The translations under genes were made by a program, and so were the position numbers. A stretch of DNA of 64,000 nt from Mucilaginibacter cryoferens. Its GTDB lineage: Bacteria > Bacteroidota > Bacteroidia > Sphingobacteriales > Sphingobacteriaceae. Below the pieces are notes generated by a model. That model was given only the letters and a program-made list of their open reading frames with translations. It searched no databases and was not told the DNA's origin. Location: the NCBI RefSeq assembly GCF_014205845.1, contig NZ_JACHCR010000021.1:62001-126000 (forward strand). Direction: 5' to 3'. This document shows, piece by piece, positions 43,880 to 52,557 of this stretch (the stretch's first letter is position 1; each line of letters begins with the position of its first letter).

Positions 43880-44075
43880 TTAGCAAGTCGTCGGCGTTAC
43901 GAGCTTTCATTTTACCTGCCAAAACCAGGTTCAATTCATCAACGGCTTCCTTAACATCTTCCAACACTTTGGCTTTATATGGTGTAAGAGGTTTAGTTTT
44001 CACATAAGGCAAATCGTTAAGTAGCGCCATCAAGGCTGCTGCCTTACTTTCTTTAACTTCCACTACAAACTTCAT
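43869..44075 (-). CDS. Antitoxin of the RelE/ParE-type pair
   Basis: A 68-residue protein (MKFVVEVKESKAAALMALLNDL) with an N-terminal strand, helices and an acidic tail (ARNADDLLNEL), the usual antitoxin layout in Bacteroidota. It precedes and overlaps the toxin gene by 11 bp. It stays intact although the toxin is shortened, so it may still serve against other toxins or be drifting. The DNA-binding fold is not clear from sequence. Confidence 0.65.
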   Translation of the reverse strand: MKFVVEVKESKAAALMALLNDLPYVKTKPLTPYKAKVLEDVKEAVDELNLVLAGKMKARNADDLLNEL

Positions 44076-44377
44076 AATAACAAAAATACAAAATTATCAT
44101 TCCATACACATCTTTATTATTCTTTACCTCTTTGCGCAAATCTAGAGCGGTAGCGAACGGGCTAATGATTTGTCACTTATTTAGAACAAAGCTTTCGACC
44201 ATCACAATGCCAATACGATCACAAGTCACCCACACAACACTTGCACTAAAACCTTCGCGAAACTTATTAATTTGCTGTAAATTAAGCCGCCCGCACAAAT
44301 GCCGTATAAATGCCGTAAACAAGTCGTATGCTTTTATAGGGCGTTAAAATACCTTTGCTGCATAAATATTATAACAA
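44076..44377. repeat. 302-bp gap with dispersed element copy (related to 47861-47994)
   Basis: A degenerate inverted element spans about 44133-44256. It shares a 30-bp identical core (44181-44210 against 47914-47943) with the better-preserved copy. The rest contains the XRE gene promoter, not identified; ORFs across this stretch are repeat by-products. Confidence 0.65.
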
Positions 44378-44977
44378 ATGAAAAACACAGACCTAACCAA
44401 AAAAATTAAAGAATTACGCACTAAAATGGGCTTAAGCCAGGGCGAACTTGCCGAATTATCGCAGCTAAATTTACGCACGGTTCAACGGATTGAAAGCGGC
44501 GACACAGAGCCGCGTGGCGATAGTTTGAAACGCCTGGCCAACGCGCTTAACGTAATGCCCAACGACCTTATTGAATGGACCGAAAAAGAAGACAAAGGCA
44601 TATTGATATTTTTAAACCTTTCGGCTTTAGCATTTATCGCCTTTCCGCTTATGGGGGGTATAGTGCCGCTAACCATTTATATGCTAAAAAAAGACCAGGT
44701 AAAAAACATTAACGAAACCGGCAAAAAGCTACTCAACTTTCAGATAACATGGTGCCTGCTGATATTTTTAGGTTACATTTTATTGCTTTGCACAATGTTT
44801 TTACACTTCAACTTCCCTTTTCATTTCAACTTTGGCGGTTTGGCAACTACCGATGTATTGATATGTGTTCCTTTACTTTATTATGGATTGAACATTGTCA
44901 CCATACTTTTTAACGCTTACAGAAGTTACGCAGGCAAAGCAGTGATATACAAACCCGCAATCAGGTTTTTAAGGTAA
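44378..44977 (+). CDS. XRE-family regulator with C-terminal membrane domain (DUF4870-like)
   Basis: A 199-residue protein. Residues about 8-65 are a classic helix-turn-helix (MGLSQGELAELSQLNLRTVQRIESG). Residues about 80-190 contain four hydrophobic segments resembling DUF4870 membrane domains. The DNA-binding part would be held at the cytoplasmic face of the inner membrane. Single gene; target unknown. The domain pair is common in Flavobacteriia and Sphingobacteriia. Confidence 0.8.
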   Translation: MKNTDLTKKIKELRTKMGLSQGELAELSQLNLRTVQRIESGDTEPRGDSLKRLANALNVMPNDLIEWTEKEDKGILIFLNLSALAFIAFPLMGGIVPLTIYMLKKDQVKNINETGKKLLNFQITWCLLIFLGYILLLCTMFLHFNFPFHFNFGGLATTDVLICVPLLYYGLNIVTILFNAYRSYAGKAVIYKPAIRFLR

Positions 44978-45107
44978 TTATCTCCCCTGGTTCAAGTATA
45001 ATAGGGCTATCGATATTTTTTTACGAAACGACTCCATCAGCATTTGCAGTAATATACTAATATTAATGCACAAACTAAAGCAGAAAAATTCTATAGTGTG
45101 CTTTTTG

Positions 45108-46157
45108 TTATTGAGGAAGTTTCAGTTTATTAACACCTAAAATTTTATACCCCCCATTTATGAGGGTACTCACAGGAATTGCATAAGAAATTGCTAAAAA
45201 ACCTCTCCTTTGGCCAGCTGTTAGCGACCCCAATTCATAACCAGCCCCAACTTGGAAATTTAAAATACTAACACCCGCAACTAATGCAAAAATAGTACTT
45301 GACTGTGAGTTAGTAGTTGTAGAAGCACCGGATGTTGTAGAAGCATTTGTTGTTGGTGTAGTTGTTGAATTAGTAGTAGTTGTAGACCCAGACGAGGAAT
45401 TTGCAGCAAATAAAAAGCCAAATGCAAACCCAATATGATTATAAAAAGCTATAGCGGTATTGTTATTACCGATATCCTTAGTTACATCCAGTTCGCCAAG
45501 CGATATATTTATTCCAGCACCTACCGAGTTAAAAAAGGAAGTACTGGCTAAAGAATTGGTTGAATTTTGTGGTTTATTTACTAAAAAATTAACCCTCACC
45601 AGTGGAATCGTAAAATTGGTATTGAGTACCCATGCACTATATTTAGTTACACCTCCAAAAGTTATCCCTCCGGTGGTTGTTCCAAAAGTTGTAGTTGCGC
45701 CAGTTGTTACCAAAGGATTAGTTCCATCTTTGGTAGAAATGCCTCCGATAGTTAAGCCTCCTGTCGTCTTTCCGTTTATAGTTTTACCGCCCGTTGTGAT
45801 GCCGCCTGAAAAAGGATCATAAGTTGTGCCGCCGTCATTTGTACCATTTATTGTTGTGCCGCCTGTAATTGTTCCGCCGGTGGTTTTATTACCGTTAGTT
45901 GTACCGCCGGTAACAGCACCATCGATAACAGTACCACCTGTAACAGTACCGCCAATTGTTATTGATACTTTAGTGCCCTCCCGGTCTTTCGCAATTTCCA
46001 CAGCATTTTTTTTCCGTGTCTTTCCATTCTCGACAACTGTATTTGGATGCTCCGCTAATTTTGGAAGTGGGATTGTCGTACTTGACGACATATTTATTGC
46101 TTGAGAGAATGCAATAAATGGATTAGCCAATAAGACTAAAATAATTGCTTTTTTCAT
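45108..46157 (-). CDS. Exported protein with Gly-Gly-Thr repeats and a beta-rich C-terminus
   Basis: A 349-residue protein I do not recognise. It has a signal peptide (1-20, cleaved after AFSQ). Residues about 65-175 form a low-complexity array of TGGT-type units (IGGTVTGGTVIDGAV, TTGGTITGGTTINGT) with spacing of 5-10 residues. A Ser/Thr/Asn linker lies at about 260-290. The rest (NFTIPLVRVNFLV, FLAISYAIPVSTL) has alternating hydrophobic strands that fit a small outer-membrane barrel. A beta-solenoid or adhesin-like shape is possible. A 40-bp perfect palindrome lies 26 bp upstream of the start. Function unknown. Confidence 0.6.
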   Translation of the reverse strand: MKKAIILVLLANPFIAFSQAINMSSSTTIPLPKLAEHPNTVVENGKTRKKNAVEIAKDREGTKVSITIGGTVTGGTVIDGAVTGGTTNGNKTTGGTITGGTTINGTNDGGTTYDPFSGGITTGGKTINGKTTGGLTIGGISTKDGTNPLVTTGATTTFGTTTGGITFGGVTKYSAWVLNTNFTIPLVRVNFLVNKPQNSTNSLASTSFFNSVGAGINISLGELDVTKDIGNNNTAIAFYNHIGFAFGFLFAANSSSGSTTTTNSTTTPTTNASTTSGASTTTNSQSSTIFALVAGVSILNFQVGAGYELGSLTAGQRRGFLAISYAIPVSTLINGGYKILGVNKLKLPQ

Positions 46158-46183
46158 TTTGATCAGATTTAGGATATACCAAA

Positions 46184-46223
46184 TTAAATAATAAATATTG
46201 CAATTGCAATATTTATTATTTAA
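46184..46223. promoter_or_regulatory. 40-bp perfect palindrome upstream of the Gly-Gly-Thr protein
   Basis: The sequence is an unbroken palindrome of 20 bp per half, centred between 46203 and 46204 (core TATTGCAATTGCAATA). It is 26 bp from the leftward start. It could be an operator or a cruciform-forming site; with no spacer and an all A/T outer part it is a poor terminator. Confidence 0.6.
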
Positions 46224-46365
46224 ACATAGCTGTTAATGGCTCCTGGTAAACGGAGAACCTTAATAATACCACATTGAAAATACCGGTGATAACCAAAACG
46301 TCTCCCATCCAAAAAACTAATCACCATAACTCAATATTTGATGTTAGTTTGTACATTTATAAATT

Positions 46366-47343
46366 ATGAGAAATTTACCTGCTTTTAACCACCCGCGTGT
46401 TTCCCGCTTTTTGGGGATGCAAATAGTTTTGTGTTTATTCCTTTTTTGGGGGCTAAGCGCCCTGGCGCAAACAACCAAAGATATCCCGGTTATTGGCCGG
46501 TGGGATATCACTATTGACAAAGGTGGTAAAAGCCTGCCGTCGTGGCTGGAGGTGCAAAAATCGGGTACACATACGCTGATAGGCCGCTTTACATATGCTT
46601 TTGGCAGTGCGCGGCCTATTTCGGAAGTAAAGCCGGATGCTGGCAAATACAGTTTTTCTATCCCTCCCCAATGGGAAGAAGGCAGCAGGAATATGGATTT
46701 TGAATTTGAGGTTAACGGCGATGAGCTCAAAGGCACCATGGTGTATACAGATGGGGCAACCTATCATTTCACGGGTGTGCGTGCCCCCCTGCTTACAAGG
46801 GCTACAGCGCCTGTTTGGGGTAAACCCATTAGCTTATTTAATGGCAAAGATACCAGGGGCTGGCATACCGATGGCAAAAACCAGTGGACGGTAGAAAATG
46901 GCATACTGCGCAGTCTGCACTCTGGCGCCAACCTTATCAGCGATCAAAAATTTACCGATTTTAAACTCCATATTGAATTTAGGTATCAAAAGGGCAGCAA
47001 CAGCGGCATTTACCTGCGGGGCAGGTACGAGGTGCAGGTAATTGACACCAAAACCGGCGAACCAGAACCTATTAATAACCAGTTTAGCGCCATATATGGC
47101 TTTTTGCCACCAAACAAAATGATGGCCAAAGATGCCGGCCAATGGCAAACTTATGATATTACATTGGTTGGCAGGCTGGTTACCATTGTAGCCAACGGCA
47201 CCATGGTGATATGCAAACAAGAGATACCGGGCCTTACAGGCGGCGCCATTGATAGTAAAGAAGGCGAACCAGGCCCCATCCTGATACAGGGTGACCATGG
47301 GCCAATAGATTACAGAAACATAGTAATTACACCGGCAAAATAG
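46366..47343 (+). CDS. DUF1080-domain protein (3-keto-disaccharide hydrolase family)
   Basis: A 325-residue exported protein with signal sequence (about 1-35, ending ALAQ). Residues about 140-323 are a DUF1080/LamG-like jelly roll: PISLFNGKDTRGWHTDG, FRYQKGSNSGIYLRGRYEVQV and GDHGPIDYRNIVI. Residues 40-130 form a separate beta domain (IPVIGRWDITIDKGG). Members act on glycosides, some on 3-keto sugars; the substrate here is unknown. Single gene in a repeat-rich region. Confidence 0.82.
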   Translation: MRNLPAFNHPRVSRFLGMQIVLCLFLFWGLSALAQTTKDIPVIGRWDITIDKGGKSLPSWLEVQKSGTHTLIGRFTYAFGSARPISEVKPDAGKYSFSIPPQWEEGSRNMDFEFEVNGDELKGTMVYTDGATYHFTGVRAPLLTRATAPVWGKPISLFNGKDTRGWHTDGKNQWTVENGILRSLHSGANLISDQKFTDFKLHIEFRYQKGSNSGIYLRGRYEVQVIDTKTGEPEPINNQFSAIYGFLPPNKMMAKDAGQWQTYDITLVGRLVTIVANGTMVICKQEIPGLTGGAIDSKEGEPGPILIQGDHGPIDYRNIVITPAK

Positions 47344-48110
47344 ATCATCTAAAACTACAATATCCCTCTTAAAGACTTGATGCAGCGAGATAAGTAATCC
47401 CTACGTAGCCGTCTTTGTCTAAAAACACAAAACAGACCGTCATTGCGAGGCACGAAGCAATCTCTATGCTGTACAGAGCAGACTTGCACATCCGACCTGC
47501 CTGTGTAGAGATTGCTTCGTGCCTTATAATGACGTGATTTTAAAGCATTGATTATCAGTATAATTTTTAAAAGCTCCTAATGCCCAAGATACAATGAGGT
47601 GCCTTCATCATTTTTTCCCCTCTCGAGAGGAGGCGCGCCGGACTGAGCGTTGGCAGGGGTGTGTTCTACAGCGTTCTTTCGCGTGCATAAACACACCCCT
47701 CCGCCCCTCTCGAGAGGGGAATCGCACAATCCCACCACTTTTTTAAATAAGACCTCCTTATTATTTAGTCCACAACCGCCCATTTGCAACCATGTCATAA
47801 CTATTTTTTCCAGGTTAACTCTGGTTGTCACTCGCAATGACGCTTGAGTATACACTTCCCCGTTAGCGCAAGTCTTGAGCGGCTGCCTGACGGGCGGATG
47901 ACTTGTGACTTCGTTAGAACAAAGCTTTCGACCATCACAATGCAATCACAAGTCACAAGCCACATCCCTCCCACAAGACTTGCGCTAAAACCGCCCCTCA
48001 CAATCATCCACACTTACAACTAACTACACACAATAATATCCGCAAAAAAACGCTAAAAAAATTGCGTAGTTAAATAACTACATTTATATTTGTAGTCAAA
48101 TAGCTACATA
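47344..48110. repeat. 767-bp repeat-rich gap holding three dispersed elements
   Basis: From left to right: a GTCATTGCGAGG-type palindrome (47438-47534), a CCCCTCTCGAGAGG element (47615-47721), and an element with TIR TTAGCGCAAGTCTTG (47863-47877 and its complement 47974-47988). No gene is supported. The last 60 bp hold the arsR promoter and operators. Confidence 0.8.
48066..48107 (+). promoter_or_regulatory. Two ArsR operator-like sites overlapping the promoter
   Basis: GTAGTTAAATAACTAC (48066-48081) has perfect 7-bp arms; GTAGTCAAATAGCTAC (48092-48107) is a close second copy, 26 bp on. Between them TATATTTG (48085-48092) matches the -7 consensus TAnnTTTG. The arsR start is at 48111, so a dimer on the second site would block initiation. 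Confidence 0.65.
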
Positions 48111-48434
48111 ATGAATTTAAGACGAGATGTATTCCAGGCCATAGCCGACCCAACACGAAGGGCCATATTGCTGTTGGTTGCTTCGCAAGCCATGACTGCC
48201 GGCGCCATAGCTGCAAACTTTAACACCGCCCGGCCCACGGTATCTAAACACCTGCAAATACTCACCGAGTGCGAGTTACTTAAACAAGAGCAAAACGGCA
48301 GGGAGATCTACTACCATAGTAACGCGAAAAAGATGAAAGAGATAGCCGACTTTATAGAGCCATTTCGCCAGATGTGGGATGACAGGTTTAATAAACTGGA
48401 AACCATTATGAAAAACTATCAACCCAAAAAATAA
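48111..48434 (+). CDS. ArsR-family winged-helix repressor
   Basis: A 107-residue regulator: [20 protein letters not shown], then [23 protein letters not shown] recognition helix and the beta wing ([16 protein letters not shown]). No metal-binding CxC motif is present, so it belongs to the SRPBCC-linked ArsR branch that senses something other than arsenic. It begins an operon of five genes with gaps of 6, 6, 10 and 25 bp. Two operator-like palindromes sit in its promoter, which suggests autoregulation. Confidence 0.9.
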   Translation: MNLRRDVFQAIADPTRRAILLLVASQAMTAGAIAANFNTARPTVSKHLQILTECELLKQEQNGREIYYHSNAKKMKEIADFIEPFRQMWDDRFNKLETIMKNYQPKK

Positions 48435-48440
48435 CCGATT

Positions 48441-48908
48441 ATGGAACTAAAAACAAAAATTAACGCCGAAGAGGGCCAACAGTACTTAACCATTACAAGG
48501 GAGTTTGATTTGCCACTGGAATTACTTTTTAAAGCCCATGTAGAGCCCGAAATTGTGGAGCAATGGATGGGAACAAAGGTGTTGAAACTGGAAGGCAAAA
48601 AGCACGGTGGCTGGCAATTTGAAACAACGGATGCAAAGGGAAACGTGGTATTTAGGGCCAATGGGGTAATTCACGAGTTTGTTTTGAACCAGAAGATCAC
48701 CCGTACATTTGAAATGGAGAACTCTCCTTTTGCCGTTCAGCTAGAGTTTCTGGAATTTGAACAGCTTACCGATAGCACCAGCAAGATCAATATGCATATT
48801 GTATACAAATCAATTGCACACCGCAACCAAATGCTACAGCTTCCCTTTGCCCAAGGCCTAAACATGGCACATAACCGTTTGCAAAACGTTGTAAGCAAAC
48901 TAAAATAA
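48441..48908 (+). CDS. SRPBCC/AHSA1-domain protein
   Basis: A 155-residue helix-grip protein of the AHSA1 group: LTITREFDLPLELLFKAHVEPEIVEQWMG, WQFETTDAKGNVVFRANG, ending with a long helix (GLNMAHNRLQNVVSKL). Such proteins bind a hydrophobic ligand in a central cavity. The pairing with an upstream ArsR gene 6 bp away is a recurring arrangement. Ligand unknown. Confidence 0.87.
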   Translation: MELKTKINAEEGQQYLTITREFDLPLELLFKAHVEPEIVEQWMGTKVLKLEGKKHGGWQFETTDAKGNVVFRANGVIHEFVLNQKITRTFEMENSPFAVQLEFLEFEQLTDSTSKINMHIVYKSIAHRNQMLQLPFAQGLNMAHNRLQNVVSKLK

Positions 48909-48914
48909 CATACC

Positions 48915-49307
48915 ATGACCAGGAGAAATAAAATTATCTATTGGGTTGCTACCATTTGGCTTGCATTAGGCATGGTATCAACCGCGGCAGTACAATTGTT
49001 TAAAATGAAAGCGGGACAGGGAGGGGCAGATAGCATTACACATTTGGGCTACCCGGTATATATTTTAACAATTTTAGGTGTTTGGAAAATTTTGGGCGTT
49101 GTAACGGTGCTTATTCCTAAATTGCCTTTGATAAAAGAATGGGCTTATGCAGGCTTTTTCTTTGCCATGACCGGAGCAATATTTTCACATATAGCGCTGG
49201 GCGATTCTGTTAAAGAAATATTCCCCTCGCTGCTATTGCTCATTCTTACAGTAGTATCGTGGTATTTAAGGCCTGCCGACAGAAAGACCGTTTCCGTTAA
49301 TCAATAA
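48915..49307 (+). CDS. DoxX-family small membrane protein
   Basis: A 130-residue inner-membrane protein with four hydrophobic helices (YWVATIWLALGMVSTAAVQLF, YILTILGVWKILGVVTVLI, YAGFFFAMTGAIFSHIAL, LLLLILTVVSWYL). It fits DoxX-like proteins. It lies 6 bp after the SRPBCC gene. A role in the response governed by ArsR is implied by position only. Confidence 0.82.
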   Translation: MTRRNKIIYWVATIWLALGMVSTAAVQLFKMKAGQGGADSITHLGYPVYILTILGVWKILGVVTVLIPKLPLIKEWAYAGFFFAMTGAIFSHIALGDSVKEIFPSLLLLILTVVSWYLRPADRKTVSVNQ

Positions 49308-49317
49308 AATAAACCAT

Positions 49318-49875
49318 ATGAATGCTAAATTACCGGCACAACAACGCGATGAACTGCTTATAGTATTGAAAGCCCGTTTCGAAAAAAACATGAACCGCCA
49401 TAACGGTATTAATTGGACCGATGTACAAGCCAAACTGGAAGTTAACGCCGAAAAATTGTGGTCGCTCAATGAAATGGAAAGAACCGGCGGCGAACCGGAT
49501 ATTGTTGGCCATGATAAAAAAACGGCCGAATACATTTTTTATGATTGCTCGGCCGAAAGCCCGAAAGACCGCAGAAGTGTTTGTTACGACCATAAAGCAC
49601 TTGAGGCAAGGAAAGAATTTAAACCGGCAAATAGTGCTGTTGCAATGGCAGCAGCCATAGGTATTGAGCTTTTATCGGCCGAAGAATACCGGGAGTTGCA
49701 GCAACTTGGAAAGTTTGATTTAAAAACATCGAGCTGGATAAAAACGCCGGCCGATATCAGAGAACTTGGCGGGGCCATTTTTTGCGACCGGCGCTACAAT
49801 ACCGTTTTTGTTTACCATAACGGGGCAGAATCTTACTACGCCGCCAGGGGCTTCCGTGGCTCGCTCAAGGTTTAA
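49318..49875 (+). CDS. DUF4256-domain protein
   Basis: A 185-residue soluble protein matching the DUF4256 pattern: LLIVLKARFEKNMNRHNGINW, MERTGGEPDIVGHD, YIFYDCSAESPKDRRSVCYD and GVELLSAEEYRELQQLG-type sequence (here GIELL). It has conserved Glu, Asp and Cys residues but no known activity. Fourth gene of the ArsR operon. Confidence 0.82.
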   Translation: MNAKLPAQQRDELLIVLKARFEKNMNRHNGINWTDVQAKLEVNAEKLWSLNEMERTGGEPDIVGHDKKTAEYIFYDCSAESPKDRRSVCYDHKALEARKEFKPANSAVAMAAAIGIELLSAEEYRELQQLGKFDLKTSSWIKTPADIRELGGAIFCDRRYNTVFVYHNGAESYYAARGFRGSLKV

Positions 49876-49900
49876 ATTTTACACAAAGTTAAATAGCATC

Positions 49901-50482
49901 ATGAATCCTAAAGTTGATTTTTATTTTAACAAAACCGAAAGGTGGCAGCAGGAAATAGAGAAATTAAGAATAATAGTGCTTGATACCGGGCTTACCGAAG
50001 AATTAAAGTGGGGTGTTCCTTGTTACACGTTTCAAAACAACAACGTGCTTTTAATACATGTATTTAAAGAATACTGCGCGGTTTTATTTTTTAAGGGCGT
50101 ATTGTTAAATGATGCCCATGGTATCCTGGTGCAGCAAACAGAAAATGTGCAGGCGGTACGCCAGCTGCGGTTCACCAGTGTTAGGGAGATAGTAGATATA
50201 GTCCCCATCCTGAAAGCCTATATTTATGAAGCCATTGAAATAGAAAAAGCCGGGTTAAAAGTGAATTTAAAAAAGACCACAGAGTTTGCAGTACCCGAAG
50301 AATTTCAACATAAATTAGAGGCCATACCTGCCTTAAAAACTGCTTTTGATGCATTAACGCCGGGTAGGCAAAGGGCGTATCTACTCCATTTTTCGGCTCC
50401 CAAACAAGCCAAAACCAGGGAGGCAAGGGTTGAAAAATACATACAGCAAATTTTGCTTGGCAAGGGCCTGGATGACCGGTAA
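49901..50482 (+). CDS. YdeI/OmdA-type DUF1801 protein
   Basis: I start it at ATG 49901 (MNPKVDFYF), 193 residues; an earlier in-frame start at 49766 would lie within the DUF4256 gene. An N-terminal DUF1801 domain (about 5-115; TGLTEELKWGVPCYTFQNNNVLLIHVF) is followed by a YdeI-type C-terminal helix pair (about 130-190; LTPGRQRAYLLHFSAPKQAKTREARV). Bacillus YdeI is linked to defence against membrane-active peptides, but no function is proven here. Last gene of the operon. Confidence 0.82.
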   Translation: MNPKVDFYFNKTERWQQEIEKLRIIVLDTGLTEELKWGVPCYTFQNNNVLLIHVFKEYCAVLFFKGVLLNDAHGILVQQTENVQAVRQLRFTSVREIVDIVPILKAYIYEAIEIEKAGLKVNLKKTTEFAVPEEFQHKLEAIPALKTAFDALTPGRQRAYLLHFSAPKQAKTREARVEKYIQQILLGKGLDDR

Positions 50483-50909
50483 ATTTTGGCACCAGGAAAT
50501 AAATTGATTATACTTTAAATCATTATCTCCACCGCTCAATGTTGGTGACAACTTAGCTGCCGCAAGCCTCCTGGCTTGTGCGCCCATATGCTAAGTATTC
50601 GCCATTCCTTTAGGACAATCAACAATATTTACTGCTATCCTTAATGCTCTCGTATCACTCTTTTACCATATTTAAAAATACAAAATCCCGGATATAACCT
50701 AACATCAGGGATTTGCATACCCATTACTTAGCATGGTGTTTACCTATCAGCGGGCCACAAGCCAGGAGGCTTGCGGCAGCGGCGACAATACCGACAACAC
50801 GCTTGCATCGCCCAAAAAATCATTTCCATTCAACATCCATTTCGTTACTAAAGTATTTTTTTATACTTTCGCCGCCCTTTAAATTTTTACTGTTTTTATT
50901 GCGCTTGTT
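50483..50909. repeat. 427-bp gap with a 25-bp perfect inverted repeat pair
   Basis: Arms at 50556-50580 and 50756-50780 are exact inverted copies, each itself a hairpin (CAAGCC TCCT GGCTTG). TACTTAGCAT and its inverted partner occur just inside, so the whole 225-bp interval is a two-ended REP-like element. No gene is present. The Hsp70-like gene promoter lies in the last 100 bp, not identified. Confidence 0.75.
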
Positions 50910-52178
50910 ATGGAGAAGTATTTATATGGAATTGATTTTGGAACAACCAACTCGGCTTTGGCTATTTATGATGAAGAAACCAAAGAGATCAATAGCACCA
51001 TCATTATTCCTTCGCTCATCTATTTTTATCATCAGCCGGGCGTAGGGAATACCCCCAATTATGTGGTAGGCGAAGAAGCCATTAGCGCTTATCTTAACGA
51101 CGATATGAAAGGGCGGTTTATAAAATCGGTTAAACAGATATTATCAAGAAGCAGTTTCACAGAAACCCGCATCCAAAATAAAAGGTACAACGCATCAGAC
51201 CTGGTAGCCATTATTTTAAAGGAACTGAAACAGCGTGCCGATGAATTAATTGGGCAGGATTGCCGCAAAGCGGTAATTGGTCGCCCCGTGTTTTTTGACG
51301 ACGACGATGTACAAAAAGATACTTTAGCGCAAACCCGGCTTACTAAAGCCGCAGCAATTGCAGGTTTTGAAGAAGTTTGTTTTCAGTTTGAGCCTATCGG
51401 CGCTGCCTTTGCTTATGAAAAAACACTGGCAAAAAAAGAAAACGTATTGGTAGCCGATTTGGGCGGAGGTACCACCGATTTTACCTACCTGGTACTCGAC
51501 CCGCAGAAAGTGGGCAGTAAAGACCGTAAGAACGATATGATAGCCAATGGCGGCATCTACATTGGTGGCGATAGTCTCGATTCGGCTTTTATGTGGGAGA
51601 AAGGTACGCCATACTTTGGCAAGCATACGCAATACGAAGCTACCCCTGGCAAGGTTTTAACTGTACCAAAATCGCTGTTTGTAAACATTTGCTCCTGGGA
51701 ACAAATGAACTTTTTTAACGGCCCGCGCATCAAAAAAGACATCGAAGACTATTACTATTTCTCGCGCAACGACCGCAAATTTAAAAACCTGATCACCCTT
51801 ATTGATAACAACCTGGGCTACTCGGTATTTCAAGCTATCGAGAAAACAAAAATTGAGCTATCAAACACAGATACCTCTGCGTTTAGCTATCATAAAATGG
51901 ATATCGATATTGAGGAGGAAATCACCCTGCCTGTTTACGAAGAAATTATAGCAAAAGACGTAAACAGAATTGCCAGCTACCTGGACCAGTTTATGCTGCA
52001 AAACAACATCGATCCCAAAAACATTGATAGTCTTTTTTTAACCGGAGGTACATCTATGGTGGGTAGTATTCAAAAGCTGTTTAAAAACAGGTTTCCACAT
52101 GTTAACCTAAATTCGGGCGATAATTTTAAAAGTGTGGCCAAAGGTTTGGCGTATAGCGGGTATTTGTTTGGGGATTAG
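50910..52178 (+). CDS. Hsp70-like ATPase without substrate-binding domain (YegD-like)
   Basis: A 422-residue actin-fold ATPase. Phosphate 1 is YGIDFGTTNSALAIYD, phosphate 2 is VADLGGGTTDFTYLVLD, and the adenosine motif is LFLTGGTSMVGSI. It ends right after the nucleotide-binding domain, so the peptide-binding domain and lid of DnaK are absent. It is related to YegD-type proteins whose clients are unknown. It stands alone, with no DnaJ or GrpE beside it. Confidence 0.88.
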   Translation: MEKYLYGIDFGTTNSALAIYDEETKEINSTIIIPSLIYFYHQPGVGNTPNYVVGEEAISAYLNDDMKGRFIKSVKQILSRSSFTETRIQNKRYNASDLVAIILKELKQRADELIGQDCRKAVIGRPVFFDDDDVQKDTLAQTRLTKAAAIAGFEEVCFQFEPIGAAFAYEKTLAKKENVLVADLGGGTTDFTYLVLDPQKVGSKDRKNDMIANGGIYIGGDSLDSAFMWEKGTPYFGKHTQYEATPGKVLTVPKSLFVNICSWEQMNFFNGPRIKKDIEDYYYFSRNDRKFKNLITLIDNNLGYSVFQAIEKTKIELSNTDTSAFSYHKMDIDIEEEITLPVYEEIIAKDVNRIASYLDQFMLQNNIDPKNIDSLFLTGGTSMVGSIQKLFKNRFPHVNLNSGDNFKSVAKGLAYSGYLFGD

Positions 52179-52191
52179 GGGTTGGATAGAT

Positions 52192-52557
52192 CTACATCCA
52201 GACCATCACTGCACCCAGCGCTATTAACGCAGGCAGCATTTGTTTAATAAATATGGCCTTGCTTGCTGTAAAGCCGCCATACAAGCCCGCAACTACTACG
52301 CAGCTTAAAAAAAACATGGCTACATTTTTGGCCCAAACAGCATCGCCAATGAGCAAAGCCCATATTAAACCGGCCGCCAAAAAACCATTGTAAAGCCCCT
52401 GATTAGCGGCCAGCCCTTTGGTAGGCTCAAATAACTCTGGCGGAAAGCTTTTAAACGTAGTACGCCCTTTGGTTGTCCACGCAAACATTTCTATCCATAG
52501 TATATAAATATGCTCAACGGCAACCAACCCTATTAATATGAGTGCTATAAGTTTCAT
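52192..52557 (-). CDS. DUF1304 membrane protein
   Basis: A 121-residue inner-membrane protein with four hydrophobic segments. AVEHIYILWIEMFAW and GLAANQGLYNGFLAAGLIWALL are landmarks of DUF1304. Function unknown. It converges with the Hsp70-like gene, 13 bp between stops. Confidence 0.87.
   Translation of the reverse strand: MKLIALILIGLVAVEHIYILWIEMFAWTTKGRTTFKSFPPELFEPTKGLAANQGLYNGFLAAGLIWALLIGDAVWAKNVAMFFLSCVVVAGLYGGFTASKAIFIKQMLPALIALGAVMVWM

Noticed and set aside
45460-46104. Val/Pro-rich plus-strand ORFs opposite the Gly-Gly-Thr gene
   Set aside because: The VPPV repeats are the complement of the GGT codons. The minus-strand frame has a signal peptide and a full beta-rich end, so it is preferred.
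49766-49900. Extended N-terminus of the YdeI-type protein
   Set aside because: It overlaps the DUF4256 gene by over 100 bp; ATG 49901 gives the usual family start.
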